From: DAOUAE01 sp034433795
Lineage (GTDB): Bacteria > Chloroflexota > UBA6077 > FW602-bin22 > DAOUAE01
Assembly (NCBI GenBank): GCA_034433795.1
Contig: DAOUAE010000036.1
Location: 1 to 39,595 of the forward strand
Direction of reading: 5' to 3'
DNA: 39,595 nucleotides
Both the position numbers and the translations under genes were made by a program. This document shows, piece by piece, positions 23,138-31,333 of this stretch (position 1 is its first letter; every line of letters starts with the position of its first letter). The notes under the pieces are model-generated. The model worked only from the letters and a program-made list of their open reading frames with translations, was not told the DNA's origin and did not search any database.

Positions 23138-23836
23138 TCACCGGCTGGCGTCGTCCACGATGATATCGATGACATCGCGGAGCGTCGGGCTGAAGCGCGG
23201 GGCCCGGGGGTCGTCCCGGCGGACCAGGATCGCCGGCAGGCCGGCCCGCTCGGCCCCCAGGACGTCGCCGAGGCTGGCGCTGACCAGCCAGGCGGCCGGC
23301 GCCGGGCCGACCGCCGCCAGAGCCCGGCGGTAGCTCTCCGGGTGCGGTTTCTCGTAGCCCAGGGCGGCCGAGGGGAGGACCGCCGCAACCAGGGGGGCAA
23401 GCCCCAGCGCTGCCACCAGGTCGGGCAGGTCGGGCGTCTGGTTGGCGAAGACGACGTTCCGCCAGCCCCGGCTGAGGAGATAGGCCAGCATCGGGGCGGC
23501 GTCGGGGTAGAGCCCCCAGGCCCGCGGGTCGCCGTAGCGCGCCCGGAGCACTGCGGCCAGCCGCTCCCCGGGAAGGTCCGGGGCCCCGGCCACCCGGGCC
23601 GCCAGCGCCAGCCGCCGGGCCAGGGCCGCCCACCAGTCGGCCGCCGTCCAGTCGGGATGGGGCTCATGGGGCCGGCCCCAGGGGAAGACGGTCTCGAGGA
23701 AGGCCTGGAGGGCCGGCTGGCGGAGCGGGACGGTCGGCGCCTGCTCGCGCAGGACGGCCTCCACCAGCGCTGGCCAGTCCTCCCGGCGCTCGGCCAGCAC
23801 CCCGGCGAACTCCCAGAAGACGACCCCTCTTGACAC
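23138..23836 (-). CDS. HAD-superfamily (subfamily IA) protein with altered catalytic site
   Basis: The product has 232 residues from a GTG at 23836, chosen because CAGGAG lies 7 nt upstream; the longer frame would overlap the divergent Fur-family gene. The fold is that of haloacid-dehalogenase-like hydrolases: motif I is VVFWEFAGVL, where the nucleophile Asp of the usual FD(F/L)xG is Glu9; motif II is FANQTPD; motif III Lys153 is intact (GYEKPHPESY); motif IV VSASLGDVLGAERAG keeps only the second acid. With nucleophile and one acid lost, phosphatase activity is doubtful. It may bind a ligand or a partner instead. The substrate is unknown. Confidence 0.75.
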   Translation of the reverse strand: MSRGVVFWEFAGVLAERREDWPALVEAVLREQAPTVPLRQPALQAFLETVFPWGRPHEPHPDWTAADWWAALARRLALAARVAGAPDLPGERLAAVLRARYGDPRAWGLYPDAAPMLAYLLSRGWRNVVFANQTPDLPDLVAALGLAPLVAAVLPSAALGYEKPHPESYRRALAAVGPAPAAWLVSASLGDVLGAERAGLPAILVRRDDPRAPRFSPTLRDVIDIIVDDASR

Positions 23837-23891
23837 CGGTTCGCTCCTGCAGTAGATTTGCACCAGCCAACGCCCGGCCGGAAGGTCTCCC

Positions 23892-24335
23892 ATGCCCCAT
23901 TGTACGCGCGTGCGGCAGGTTCTCAAGGCCCGGGGCTACCGGGCCACCCCCCAGCGGCTGCTGGTCCTGGAGGTGCTGGAGACGGCCGGCCGGCACCTGT
24001 CGGCCGAGGAGGTCCACGCCGCCCTCCAGGCCCGCTACCCCACGGTGGACCTCTCGACGGTCTACCGGACGCTCGACCTCTTCGTCAGCCTGGGGCTGGT
24101 GGCCGTCTGCGACCTGGGAGCCGGCCGGCGCTTCTACGAACCGGCCGGCCGGCCGGACCACGGCCACTTCCGCTGCCAGGGCTGCGGGGCCGTTCTGCAT
24201 TTCGACGACGCGCTCCTCGAGCCGCTGCGGACCGCCCTGGCCGAGCGCCACGGTTTTCAGGTCCAGCGGCTGAGCGTGACAGTCCAGGGCCGCTGCCCGG
24301 CCTGCCAGGGCCGGCCGCTGTCCGGGGGAGGATGA
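23892..24335 (+). CDS. Fur-family metal-responsive repressor (Zur-like)
   Basis: The product has 147 residues. GGAAGG precedes the ATG. The winged-helix DNA-binding domain fills residues 1-82 (YRATPQRLLVLEVLE and STVYRTLDLFVSLGLV, the family hallmark). The dimerisation domain carries the HGHFRCQGCG motif with His90, His92, Cys95 and Cys98, plus Cys135/Cys138 (CPACQG), giving the four-Cys structural zinc site. The gene is coupled by ATGA overlap to a metal-ABC importer, so it most likely represses that operon when metal is abundant. Zinc is the first guess; manganese or nickel sensing is not excluded. I see no clear Zur box in the 55 nt between the two divergent starts. Confidence 0.9.
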   Translation: MPHCTRVRQVLKARGYRATPQRLLVLEVLETAGRHLSAEEVHAALQARYPTVDLSTVYRTLDLFVSLGLVAVCDLGAGRRFYEPAGRPDHGHFRCQGCGAVLHFDDALLEPLRTALAERHGFQVQRLSVTVQGRCPACQGRPLSGGG

Positions 24336-25435
24336 GCGTGCGACGTCTCCGGGTGGTTTTCCCGCCTCTTTGCCGGTGGTCTGGCCTCGGTCTTCTGCTG
24401 GGGCTGCTCCTTCTGGGCTGCGCTCCGGCGGCCCCCTCGCCACCGCCGACGGCCGTTCCCTCGCCCACCCCGATGGCGGGTGCCGCGCCGACCGTGGCCC
24501 CGACGGCCACGCCGGCGCCCACCCCGACCGTGGTCCGGCGTCTGAAGGTGGTGACCACGGTCGCCCCTCTCACCAACATCGTCTACAACGTCGGCGGCCC
24601 CTACATCGACCTTCACGGCCTCATCCCCGAGGGAGCCGACTCGCACACCTTCGAGCCAGCCCCCTCCGACGCCAAGATCCTGGCCGAGGCCGACCTCATC
24701 GTCCTCAACGGCCTGCATCTCGAGGTGCCGACTGAGAAACTGGCCGAGGCCACCAAGAAACCGGGGGCGGTGATCCTCAAACTCGGCGACCACACCATCA
24801 GCCGCGACGAGTGGATCTTCGACTTCTCGTTCCCCAAAGAGAAAGGCGACCCCAACCCCCACCTCTGGATGGATCCGCACTACGCCCGCCGCTACGCCGA
24901 GCTGGTCCGCGACGCCCTGAGCCAGCTCGACCCGGCCCACCGGGAGGTCTACGCCCGCCACACCGCCCGCTTCGCCGCCCTCCTCGACCAGCTCGACCGG
25001 GCCATCCGCCAGGCGGTCGCGACCATTCCGCCGGAGCAGCGCAAACTCCTGACCTACCACGACTCCTGGGCCTACTTCGCCCGGCGCTACGGCTTCACCG
25101 TCATCGGGGCCATCCAGCCGGCCGACTTCAGCGAGCCCTCGCCGCGCGAGGTGGCCGCCCTCATCGCCCAGATCCGGCGCGAGAAGGTGCCGGCCATCTT
25201 CGGCTCCGAGGTCTTCCCCAGCAAGGTCCTGGAGCAGATCGGCCGGGAGACCGGCGTCCGCTACATCGACACCTTAAGCGACGACACCCTGCCCGGCGGG
25301 CCGGACGACCCCCAGCACACCTACGTCGGGATGATGCTGGAGAACCTGCGGACGATGGTGGCCGCCCTGGGCGGGCAGGTCGAGGCCTTCAAAGACATCG
25401 ACCCGCGCAACATCCCGGACCGCGCGGAGCCATGA
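24332..25435 (+). CDS. Metal ABC importer, binding lipoprotein (ZnuA/TroA type)
   Basis: The product has 367 residues; its ATG overlaps the preceding TGA (ATGA). The signal peptide ends with LLGC (Cys30, lipidated), followed by a Pro/Thr-rich linker to about residue 66. The cluster A-I binding protein follows. Candidate metal ligands are His105 (GADSHTFEP), His177 (NPHLWMD), His243 (TYHDSWAYF) and Asp317 (LSDDTLPG). The His-His-His-Asp set fits zinc (or TroA-type zinc/manganese) and not the His-His-Glu-Asp set of dedicated manganese proteins. It lacks the long His-rich loop of proteobacterial ZnuA. Confidence 0.92.
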   Translation: MSVRRLRVVFPPLCRWSGLGLLLGLLLLGCAPAAPSPPPTAVPSPTPMAGAAPTVAPTATPAPTPTVVRRLKVVTTVAPLTNIVYNVGGPYIDLHGLIPEGADSHTFEPAPSDAKILAEADLIVLNGLHLEVPTEKLAEATKKPGAVILKLGDHTISRDEWIFDFSFPKEKGDPNPHLWMDPHYARRYAELVRDALSQLDPAHREVYARHTARFAALLDQLDRAIRQAVATIPPEQRKLLTYHDSWAYFARRYGFTVIGAIQPADFSEPSPREVAALIAQIRREKVPAIFGSEVFPSKVLEQIGRETGVRYIDTLSDDTLPGGPDDPQHTYVGMMLENLRTMVAALGGQVEAFKDIDPRNIPDRAEP

Positions 25436-26232
25436 CGGCGCCTCTGGTCGAACTGCGGTCGCTGGCCTGCGGCTACGACGGACGGCCGCTCTTCCAGGGG
25501 GTGGACCTCGCCCTGGCCCCCGGTCAGTTCGTCGGCGTGGTCGGCCCCAGCGGCGCCGGCAAGACCACGCTGCTCAAGGCGATCCTGGGGCAGGCGCCGG
25601 TCCTGGCCGGCGAGGTGCGGGTCCTGGGGCAGCCGGTGCGGGGGCGGCGGGCACTGCCCATCGGCTACGTGCCCCAGGTGGAGACGGTGGACTGGACGTT
25701 TCCGGTGACGGTCGAACAGGTGGTGCTGATGGGGCGGGCGCTGGAGGGCGGGCCCGGTCCCTGGCCGCGGCGGGAGGACCGGCGGGCCGCCCGGGCCATC
25801 CTGGAGCGGCTGGGCCTGGCCGCCCTGGCCGACCGCCACATCGCCGACCTCTCCGGCGGCCAGCAGCAGCGGGTCTTCCTGGCCCGGGCCCTCATCCGCC
25901 AGCCCCGGCTGCTGCTGCTGGACGAGCCGACCAGCGGGGTGGACATCGCCGCCCGCCACGAGATCCTGCACCTGCTCCTGGACCTCCAGCGGGAGGGGCT
26001 CACGATCCTCCTGACCACCCACGACCTGAACGCGGTCGCCGCCCACCTGCCCTTCCTCGTCTGCTTCAACCGCGGGATCATCGCCCAGGGGCCGCCGCCG
26101 GCGGTGCTCACCCCGGCGGTCCTGCGCCGGACCTACGGGGCCGATCTCCTCGTGGTCGAGCACGGGGACCGGCGCCTGGTGGCCGACGGCTGGCCCCCGA
26201 CGCCGGCCCTCTCCGGGGAGCGGCGGTCGTGA
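25432..26232 (+). CDS. Metal ABC importer, ATP-binding subunit (ZnuC type)
   Basis: The product has 266 residues; its ATG overlaps the preceding stop by 4 nt. Walker A is GPSGAGKT (38-45), the Q-loop is YVPQVETVDW, the signature is LSGGQQQR (140-147), and Walker B is LLLLDEP followed by TTHDLN with the switch His. YVPQxxxxDWxFP is typical of metal-importer ATPases (MntB/ZnuC). Length is normal. It powers import through the adjacent permease. Confidence 0.95.
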   Translation: MTAPLVELRSLACGYDGRPLFQGVDLALAPGQFVGVVGPSGAGKTTLLKAILGQAPVLAGEVRVLGQPVRGRRALPIGYVPQVETVDWTFPVTVEQVVLMGRALEGGPGPWPRREDRRAARAILERLGLAALADRHIADLSGGQQQRVFLARALIRQPRLLLLDEPTSGVDIAARHEILHLLLDLQREGLTILLTTHDLNAVAAHLPFLVCFNRGIIAQGPPPAVLTPAVLRRTYGADLLVVEHGDRRLVADGWPPTPALSGERRS

Positions 26233-27089
26233 GCGGCTGGCTGCTGGAGCCGCTCCAGTTCGAGTTCTTCCGGCGGGGACTGCTGGCGGCCCTGCTGGTC
26301 GGGGGGCTCTGCGGGCTCATCGGTCCCTACATCATCCTGCGGCGGATGAGCTACATCGGCCACGGGCTGGCCCACGCCGTCTTCGGGGGGGCGGTGGTCA
26401 GCTTCGCCCTCCGCGTCGACTTCTACCTGGGGGCCGGCCTCTGGGGGCTCCTGGCGGCTCTCCTCATCGGCCTGGTGGCCCGCCGGCGGGCGATCGGGGC
26501 CGACGCCGCCATCGGCATCGTCACCACCGCCAGCTTCGCCCTGGGCGTCGCCATCCTCAGCCGGACCCGGCAGTTCACCCGCAACTTCGAGGCGGCCCTC
26601 TTCGGCAACATCCTGGGGGTGACCGAGCGCGATCTCTGGGTCATCGGCGGGGTGGCGGTCATAAGCGGGCTCTTCCTCCTCCTCACCTACAAACCCCTCC
26701 TCTTCGTCCTCTTCGACCCCGAGGTCGCCGCCGCCTCCGGGCTGCCGGTCGGACGGCTGGAGGCGGGCCTCTCCCTGGTCCTGGCCAGCACGGTCATCGC
26801 CGCCCTGCAGGTGCTGGGGGCCACCCTCATCGCCGCCAGCGTGGTCATCCCGGCGGTGACGGCCCGGCTCCTCACCCACCACTTCGACCGGCTGGTCCTG
26901 CTCTCAACCGTCCTGGGGGCGCTGTGCGGTCTGGTGGGGCTCTACCTGAGCTACCACCTCGATGTGGCCTCCGGGGCCACCATCGTGCTGGTGGCCACCC
27001 TCCTCTTCGCCCTGGTCTTCCTCGGCACCTGGGCCCGCCAGCGACAGAGCGGCCGGCGCCTGACCCTGCCGTCCCACCTCGTCGAGTGA
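26229..27089 (+). CDS. Metal ABC importer, permease subunit (ZnuB type)
   Basis: The product has 286 residues from a GTG that overlaps the preceding TGA (GTGA). About eight hydrophobic segments, with the family motifs YIGHGLAHAVFGGAVVSF and GADAAIGIVTTASFALGV. It forms the channel for zinc or a similar ion. Its last 186 nt overlap the convergent ureD gene. Transcription of the two clusters therefore collides at the ends. Confidence 0.94.
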   Translation: MSGWLLEPLQFEFFRRGLLAALLVGGLCGLIGPYIILRRMSYIGHGLAHAVFGGAVVSFALRVDFYLGAGLWGLLAALLIGLVARRRAIGADAAIGIVTTASFALGVAILSRTRQFTRNFEAALFGNILGVTERDLWVIGGVAVISGLFLLLTYKPLLFVLFDPEVAAASGLPVGRLEAGLSLVLASTVIAALQVLGATLIAASVVIPAVTARLLTHHFDRLVLLSTVLGALCGLVGLYLSYHLDVASGATIVLVATLLFALVFLGTWARQRQSGRRLTLPSHLVE

Positions 27090-27932
27090 CGCCCGGCCGA
27101 CGAGAGCCCGCCGCGCCCGCTCCAGGACGGCCGCGACCGCGGCGGCCGTCGGCCCCAGGAGGCGACAGAGAAGCCCGATCGCACCGGGTAAAACGGTGAC
27201 GCCGGCCAGACAGGCCCCTGGCGGCGGGAGCGCCGCGGCGACCGCGTCGGCCAGCGGGCCCACCGGCGCCCCCGGCGCAACCACCAGGAGCGTCCCCAGC
27301 ACCGGCCAGGGCCCGAACCGGCCGATGGCCAGAGGCGGCGCCAGATCCTCCGGCCCGAGCCGCAGGGCGTCGTCGAAGACCGGGCCGCCCTCTCCCACGG
27401 AGCCGACCAGACGGGCGGTGTAGGCGCGGAACTGAAAGGCCTCCCCCCGGGCCAGGCGTCCGGGGACCAGGAGATCGCGGACGACGACGAGCGCCCCCGG
27501 CGCCGCGCGCAGCACCACCAGCTGGTCCAGGCTGGCCTGGCGGTAGAGGATCGTCGGCCCCGGCCAGTACTCCAGGACGCTTCCCGGCGCCGCCCGGAGC
27601 CCGAGGACGACGGTCGTCCGGCGGCCGTCCGCCGCCCCGTGGACGCGGGTGGCCCCCTGGGTGGTCAGGCGCACCCGCGCCCCCGGCCCGGCCCGGATCC
27701 GCGCCGACCAGCGGTCCCCGGCCAGCAGCCCTGGCCCCAGCGTCACCAGCATCAGCTCAAGCGGCGACGGCCCGTCCGGGACGCTGCCCGTCAGCCCCTC
27801 CGCCCGTCCGAAGGTCGCCAGGGCCCGGAGGAGAGGGCTGGGCCGCTGGCGGACGAGCCGGGTGCGTCCGGCCACCACCGCGCAGTCGAGGACGAGCGAC
27901 GCCCGTCCCGCCAGGACCGCCCCACCGGTCAA
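26904..27932 (-). CDS. ureD: Urease accessory protein UreD
   Basis: The product has up to 342 residues. The start is TTG at 27932, overlapping the ureG stop (TTGA), with GGGGTGG upstream. UreD (UreH) scaffolds the UreF-UreG complex on apo-urease during nickel insertion. The family core is visible (RVRLTTQGATRVH and LEYWPGPTILYRQA), ending near LERARRALVG. The remaining 60 or so residues, rich in Gly/Glu/Gln, are read from the opposite strand of the metal-permease gene and have no family counterpart. They may be a real extension or merely reflect absence of a stop in GC-rich antisense. It is the last gene of the urt-ure cluster. Confidence 0.88.
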   Translation of the reverse strand: MTGGAVLAGRASLVLDCAVVAGRTRLVRQRPSPLLRALATFGRAEGLTGSVPDGPSPLELMLVTLGPGLLAGDRWSARIRAGPGARVRLTTQGATRVHGAADGRRTTVVLGLRAAPGSVLEYWPGPTILYRQASLDQLVVLRAAPGALVVVRDLLVPGRLARGEAFQFRAYTARLVGSVGEGGPVFDDALRLGPEDLAPPLAIGRFGPWPVLGTLLVVAPGAPVGPLADAVAAALPPPGACLAGVTVLPGAIGLLCRLLGPTAAAVAAVLERARRALVGRASLDEVGRQGQAPAALSLAGPGAEEDQGEEEGGHQHDGGPGGHIEVVAQVEPHQTAQRPQDG

Positions 27933-28555
27933 CGCGCCACCCCGCGGGCCTGCCGGGCCGCCAGGAGGGCCTCGACCACCGCCGCGACCCCCTCGCCGGT
28001 CCGGCAGTTGGTGAAGAGGACGGGACGGCCCTGCCGGACCTCCAAGGCCTCGCGGGCCATCCGCTTAAGGTCGGCGCCGACGTAGAGGGCCAGGTCGACC
28101 TTGTTGATGACCAGGAGGTCGGCCCGGATGAGGCCGGGGCCGCGTTTGCGGGGGATCTTGTCGCCGTCGGCCACGTCGGCGACGTAGACGTAGTAGTCCA
28201 CCAGGGCCGGGCTGAAGGTGAGGGTCAGATTGTCCCCGCCGCTCTCCAGCAGGAGGAGGTCGAGGTCGGGGAAGCGCGCCTGGAGCTCGGCCACGGCCGC
28301 CAGGTTCATGCTCGGATCGTCGCGGACCGCGGCGTGGGGGCAGGAGCCGGTCTCGACCCCCACCACCCGGTCCGGGTCCAGGATCCCCTGCAGCGTCTGC
28401 CGGACGTGCCGCGCGTCCTCCTGGGTCACGATATCGTTGGTGATGACGGCGACCGAGAGCCCGCGGGCGAGCAGCGCCGGCACCAGCCGCTCGACCAGCG
28501 CCGTCTTGCCCGAGCCCACCGGCCCGCCGACCCCGACGCGGAACAGTCTGGTCAT
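27929..28555 (-). CDS. ureG: Urease accessory GTPase UreG
   Basis: The product has 208 residues. GGGAGGGGAG precedes the ATG. This SIMIBI-class GTPase binds nickel and couples GTP hydrolysis to delivery into urease. The P-loop is GGPVGSGKT (10-18), the nickel-binding Cys72-Pro73-His74 is intact in TGSCPHAAVRDD, and the guanine-specific NKVD is at 151-154. Everything expected is present. It does not carry an N-terminal His-rich tail, so nickel storage must lie elsewhere. Confidence 0.98.
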   Translation of the reverse strand: MTRLFRVGVGGPVGSGKTALVERLVPALLARGLSVAVITNDIVTQEDARHVRQTLQGILDPDRVVGVETGSCPHAAVRDDPSMNLAAVAELQARFPDLDLLLLESGGDNLTLTFSPALVDYYVYVADVADGDKIPRKRGPGLIRADLLVINKVDLALYVGADLKRMAREALEVRQGRPVLFTNCRTGEGVAAVVEALLAARQARGVAR

Positions 28556-28570
28556 CGCTCCCCTCCCGCT

Positions 28571-29269
28571 TCAGGTGGCAAAGGCGTGCATGAGCGTGCG
28601 CTCGTGGACCATGGCCAGGATCTCGACCTCGGGGGCGCTCGTCGCCATCCGCCGCCAGGGGGTGGCCAGGGCCCGGGCGACCACGGTCTGGACCAGCGGG
28701 GGGGCCCGCCGGACCAGCCCCTGGAGGGCGAGGTGGTCCACCGGCAGCAGCCGGCCCAGGGCCCCGACGCAACTCAGGAGAAGGCTGTGGAGATAGACGG
28801 CGGCGGCCACGGCCGGGTCGAGCCCCAGCCAGCCGGCGACCAGCCCGAAGGCCACCGGCTGCACCCCCGGCGTCCGCCCCGACCGGACCGCCTCGGCGTA
28901 GGCCCGGAGAAGCGGCGAGGGGACGCCCAGCGCCGGCAGCACGGCCAGCAGGGCCCGTCCGGCCCGCTGGCTGGCCTGCCGGGGCTCCCGGGCCAGCTTC
29001 CGGGCGAAGAGGGCCCGGTCGATGGCCACGACCGTCCCCAGGTCGGTCGCCGTGGCGGCGTGGACCAGGGCGACCACGTCGGTCGGTCCGACCACGCCGG
29101 CCAGGAGGCTGTGCAGGTACGCCTCGGCGGTCGGGAGGTCCCGCACCCGGCCGATCGCGACGGCCGCCTCCAGACCGTGCGACTGGGTGTAGCCGCCGGT
29201 CGGGAAGGCCGAGTCGCCGATCTGGAGGGCGGCCAGCAGGGCCGCCAGGTCGGTCAGCCGGTCAGCCAC
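28571..29269 (-). CDS. ureF: Urease accessory protein UreF
   Basis: The product has 232 residues from a GTG at 29269 with GGGGGAG upstream. It overlaps the preceding gene by 8 nt (GTGGCTGA), so it is translationally coupled to it. UreF is the all-helical partner that bridges UreG and UreD. Family features are QIGDSAFPTGGYTQSHGLE near the N-terminus and a C-terminal end similar to that of other family members. Length is normal. Confidence 0.95.
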   Translation of the reverse strand: MADRLTDLAALLAALQIGDSAFPTGGYTQSHGLEAAVAIGRVRDLPTAEAYLHSLLAGVVGPTDVVALVHAATATDLGTVVAIDRALFARKLAREPRQASQRAGRALLAVLPALGVPSPLLRAYAEAVRSGRTPGVQPVAFGLVAGWLGLDPAVAAAVYLHSLLLSCVGALGRLLPVDHLALQGLVRRAPPLVQTVVARALATPWRRMATSAPEVEILAMVHERTLMHAFAT

Positions 29270-29609
29270 GGCCGCTCCCCCCGCGCCGGGCCACCGCCGC
29301 CCAGGCCCGGTGGCGGGCCGCGAGGTCCACCGGCCCCAGCGGGGCCAGGGCCGCGGGCGCCACCCGGGCGGTGGCGAAGCCGTCGCCCGCCAGCACGACC
29401 GGCGCCCCGATGACGAACGCCTCGACCACGATGCAGACGTCGGCCCGGTGCCCGGGGAAATCGCGGTTCAGGTGCGTCGCCGGGTCGACGGGGCCGGCCA
29501 GCGCCGCCACCCGCCGCCCGACGATCAGCCCGTGCCGGATGGCCCGCGGGTCGCGGACGCACCCGGCCGGGTCGACGTTCTGACGCTCGACCAGATGCCG
29601 GATGAGCAC
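29262..29609 (-). CDS. Unassigned 115-residue protein encoded in the ureE position of the urease operon
   Basis: I do not recognise the family. The gene starts with GTG at 29609, 11 nt after the ureC stop, with a strong GGGAGGG site, and ends overlapping ureF by 8 nt, so it is a real operon member. Where ureE would usually be found, no UreE-like sequence (no His-rich tail, no Hsp40-like domain) is present. The protein has His5, His26, His46, His54 and His100 and Cys17 and Cys59, the central part reading ATHLNRDFPGHRADVCIVV. The middle looks beta-rich (VCIVVEAFVIGAPVVLAGDG). A soluble cytoplasmic metal-handling or assembly role is inferred from position only; it could also be a regulator or be unrelated. 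Confidence 0.75.
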   Translation of the reverse strand: MLIRHLVERQNVDPAGCVRDPRAIRHGLIVGRRVAALAGPVDPATHLNRDFPGHRADVCIVVEAFVIGAPVVLAGDGFATARVAPAALAPLGPVDLAARHRAWAAVARRGGSGRG

Positions 29610-29620
29610 GGATCCCTCCC

Positions 29621-31333
29621 TCAGACGATGAAGTAGAGCTGGGTCAGGGGCAACCGCTCGGCCGGGGGAACGGTCACCCGTTCGCCGTCCACCCGAACCT
29701 CATAGGTCTCGGGGTCGACCGCGATCCGGGGGCAGGCGTTGTTGCGGACCAGGTCGCGTTTGCTGACCGTCCGGCAGCCCCGGACCGCCACGCACCGGCG
29801 CTGGAGCCCCAGCCGCTCCGGCACCCCGGCCGCCAGCGCCGCCTGGGAGAGGAAGGTGACGCTGGTGGCGGCCAGGGCCCGCCCGTAGGCCGCGAACATC
29901 GGCCGGTAGAGGACCGGCTGGGGGGTGGGAATCGAGGCGTTGGGGTCGCCCATCAGCGCCCAGGCGATGAGGCCCCCCTTGAGGACCAGTTTGGGCTTGG
30001 CGCCGAAGCTCTGGATCGGCCAGAGGACAATGTCGGCCAGTTTGCCCGGCTCCAGCGACCCCACCTCGTGGGCGATGCCGTGGGCCAGGGCCGGGTTGAT
30101 CGTCAGTTTGGCCAGATAGCGCAGCACCCGGGCGTTGTCGGCCCCCGGCGGGTCCTCGGGCAGCGGTCCGGTGCAGCGCTTCATCTTGTCGGCGGTCTGG
30201 ATGAGCCGGGTGAAGGTCTCGCCGATGCGGCCCATGGCCTGGGAGTCCGAGGAGTACATCGAGAGCACGCCCCGGTCGTGCAGGACGTCCTCGGCGGCGA
30301 TGGTCTCGGCCCGGATGCGGCTCTCGGCGAAGGCCACGTCCTCGGGCACGGCGGGGTTCAGATGGTGGCAGACCATGAGCATGTCCAGGTGCTCGGCCAG
30401 CGTGTTGACGGTGTAGGGGCGGGTCGGGTTGGTCGAGGAGGGGAGGACGTTCGGCTCGCCGGCGATGCGGATGATGTCCGGGGCGTGGCCGCCGCCGGCC
30501 CCCTCGGTGTGGTAGGTGTGGATCGTCCGCCCGGCGATGGCGGCGATCGTCTCCTCCAGGAAGCCCGCCTCGTTCAGAGTGTCGGTGTGGATGGCCACCT
30601 GGACGTCGTACTCGTCGGCCACCCGCAGGGCGCAGTCGATGACGGCCGGGGTCGCCCCCCAGTCCTCGTGGATCTTGAGGCCGCAGGCGCCGGCCAGGAT
30701 CTGCTCGACCAGGGGGGCCGGACGGGAGGAGTTCCCCTTGCCCAGCAGCCCCCAGTTGACCGGAAAGGCCTCGATGGCCTGGAGCAGGCGCCCGATGTTC
30801 CAGGGCCCGGGCGTGCAGGTGGTGGCGTTGGTGCCGTCGGCCGGCCCGGTCCCCCCGCCGATGAGGGTGGTGAGGCCGTTGGAGAGCGCCTCCCAGACCT
30901 GCTGCGGACAGACCAGGTGGACGTGGGTGTCGATGCCCCCGGGAGTGGCGATGAGGTGTTCGCCGGCGATGACCTCGGTCCCCGGCCCGACGACGAGCCG
31001 CGGGTGGACCTCCGGCATCGTCGCCGGGTTCCCGGCCTTGCCCAGCCCGACGATCCGCCCCTCTTTGATGCCGATGTCGGCCTTGACCACCCCGATGACC
31101 GGGTCGACCACGATGACGTTGGTGATGACCAGGTCCAGCGCCCCCTCGGCGCTGGTCCGGGTCGACTGGCCCATCCCGTCGCGGACGGTCTTGCCGCCGC
31201 CGAAGACCAGCTCCTCGCCGTAGACGGTGGCGTCGCGCTCGATGACCAGCCAGAGGTCGGTGTCGGCCAGCCGGACCCGGTCCCCGACGGTCGGACCGTA
31301 GAGCTCAACGTACTGGCGCCGCGGGATCTGCAT
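29621..31333 (-). CDS. ureC: Urease subunit alpha
   Basis: The product has 570 residues from the ATG at 31333, which overlaps the end of ureB by 29 nt; GAGGTG lies just upstream. This is the catalytic subunit that hydrolyses urea to ammonia and carbamate. All dinickel residues are present: His137 and His139 (DTHVHL), carbamylated Lys220 (GLKIHEDWG), His249 (AIHTDTLNE), His275 (YHTEGAGGGH) and Asp363 (SSDSQAMGR). The mobile-flap Cys322-His323 (VCHHLNP) is intact. Relative to the Klebsiella numbering everything is shifted by three. Length and motifs indicate an active enzyme, needing nickel and the UreDFG chaperones encoded downstream. Confidence 0.99.
   Translation of the reverse strand: MQIPRRQYVELYGPTVGDRVRLADTDLWLVIERDATVYGEELVFGGGKTVRDGMGQSTRTSAEGALDLVITNVIVVDPVIGVVKADIGIKEGRIVGLGKAGNPATMPEVHPRLVVGPGTEVIAGEHLIATPGGIDTHVHLVCPQQVWEALSNGLTTLIGGGTGPADGTNATTCTPGPWNIGRLLQAIEAFPVNWGLLGKGNSSRPAPLVEQILAGACGLKIHEDWGATPAVIDCALRVADEYDVQVAIHTDTLNEAGFLEETIAAIAGRTIHTYHTEGAGGGHAPDIIRIAGEPNVLPSSTNPTRPYTVNTLAEHLDMLMVCHHLNPAVPEDVAFAESRIRAETIAAEDVLHDRGVLSMYSSDSQAMGRIGETFTRLIQTADKMKRCTGPLPEDPPGADNARVLRYLAKLTINPALAHGIAHEVGSLEPGKLADIVLWPIQSFGAKPKLVLKGGLIAWALMGDPNASIPTPQPVLYRPMFAAYGRALAATSVTFLSQAALAAGVPERLGLQRRCVAVRGCRTVSKRDLVRNNACPRIAVDPETYEVRVDGERVTVPPAERLPLTQLYFIV

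Noticed and set aside
24332..25435. Reading the metal binding protein as manganese-specific
   Set aside because: The third ligand is His243, not Glu, which argues for zinc or mixed specificity.
29262..29609. The unknown gene as a divergent UreE
   Set aside because: No UreE peptide-binding or Hsp40-like domain pattern, no GxGNRH-like motif and no His-rich tail.
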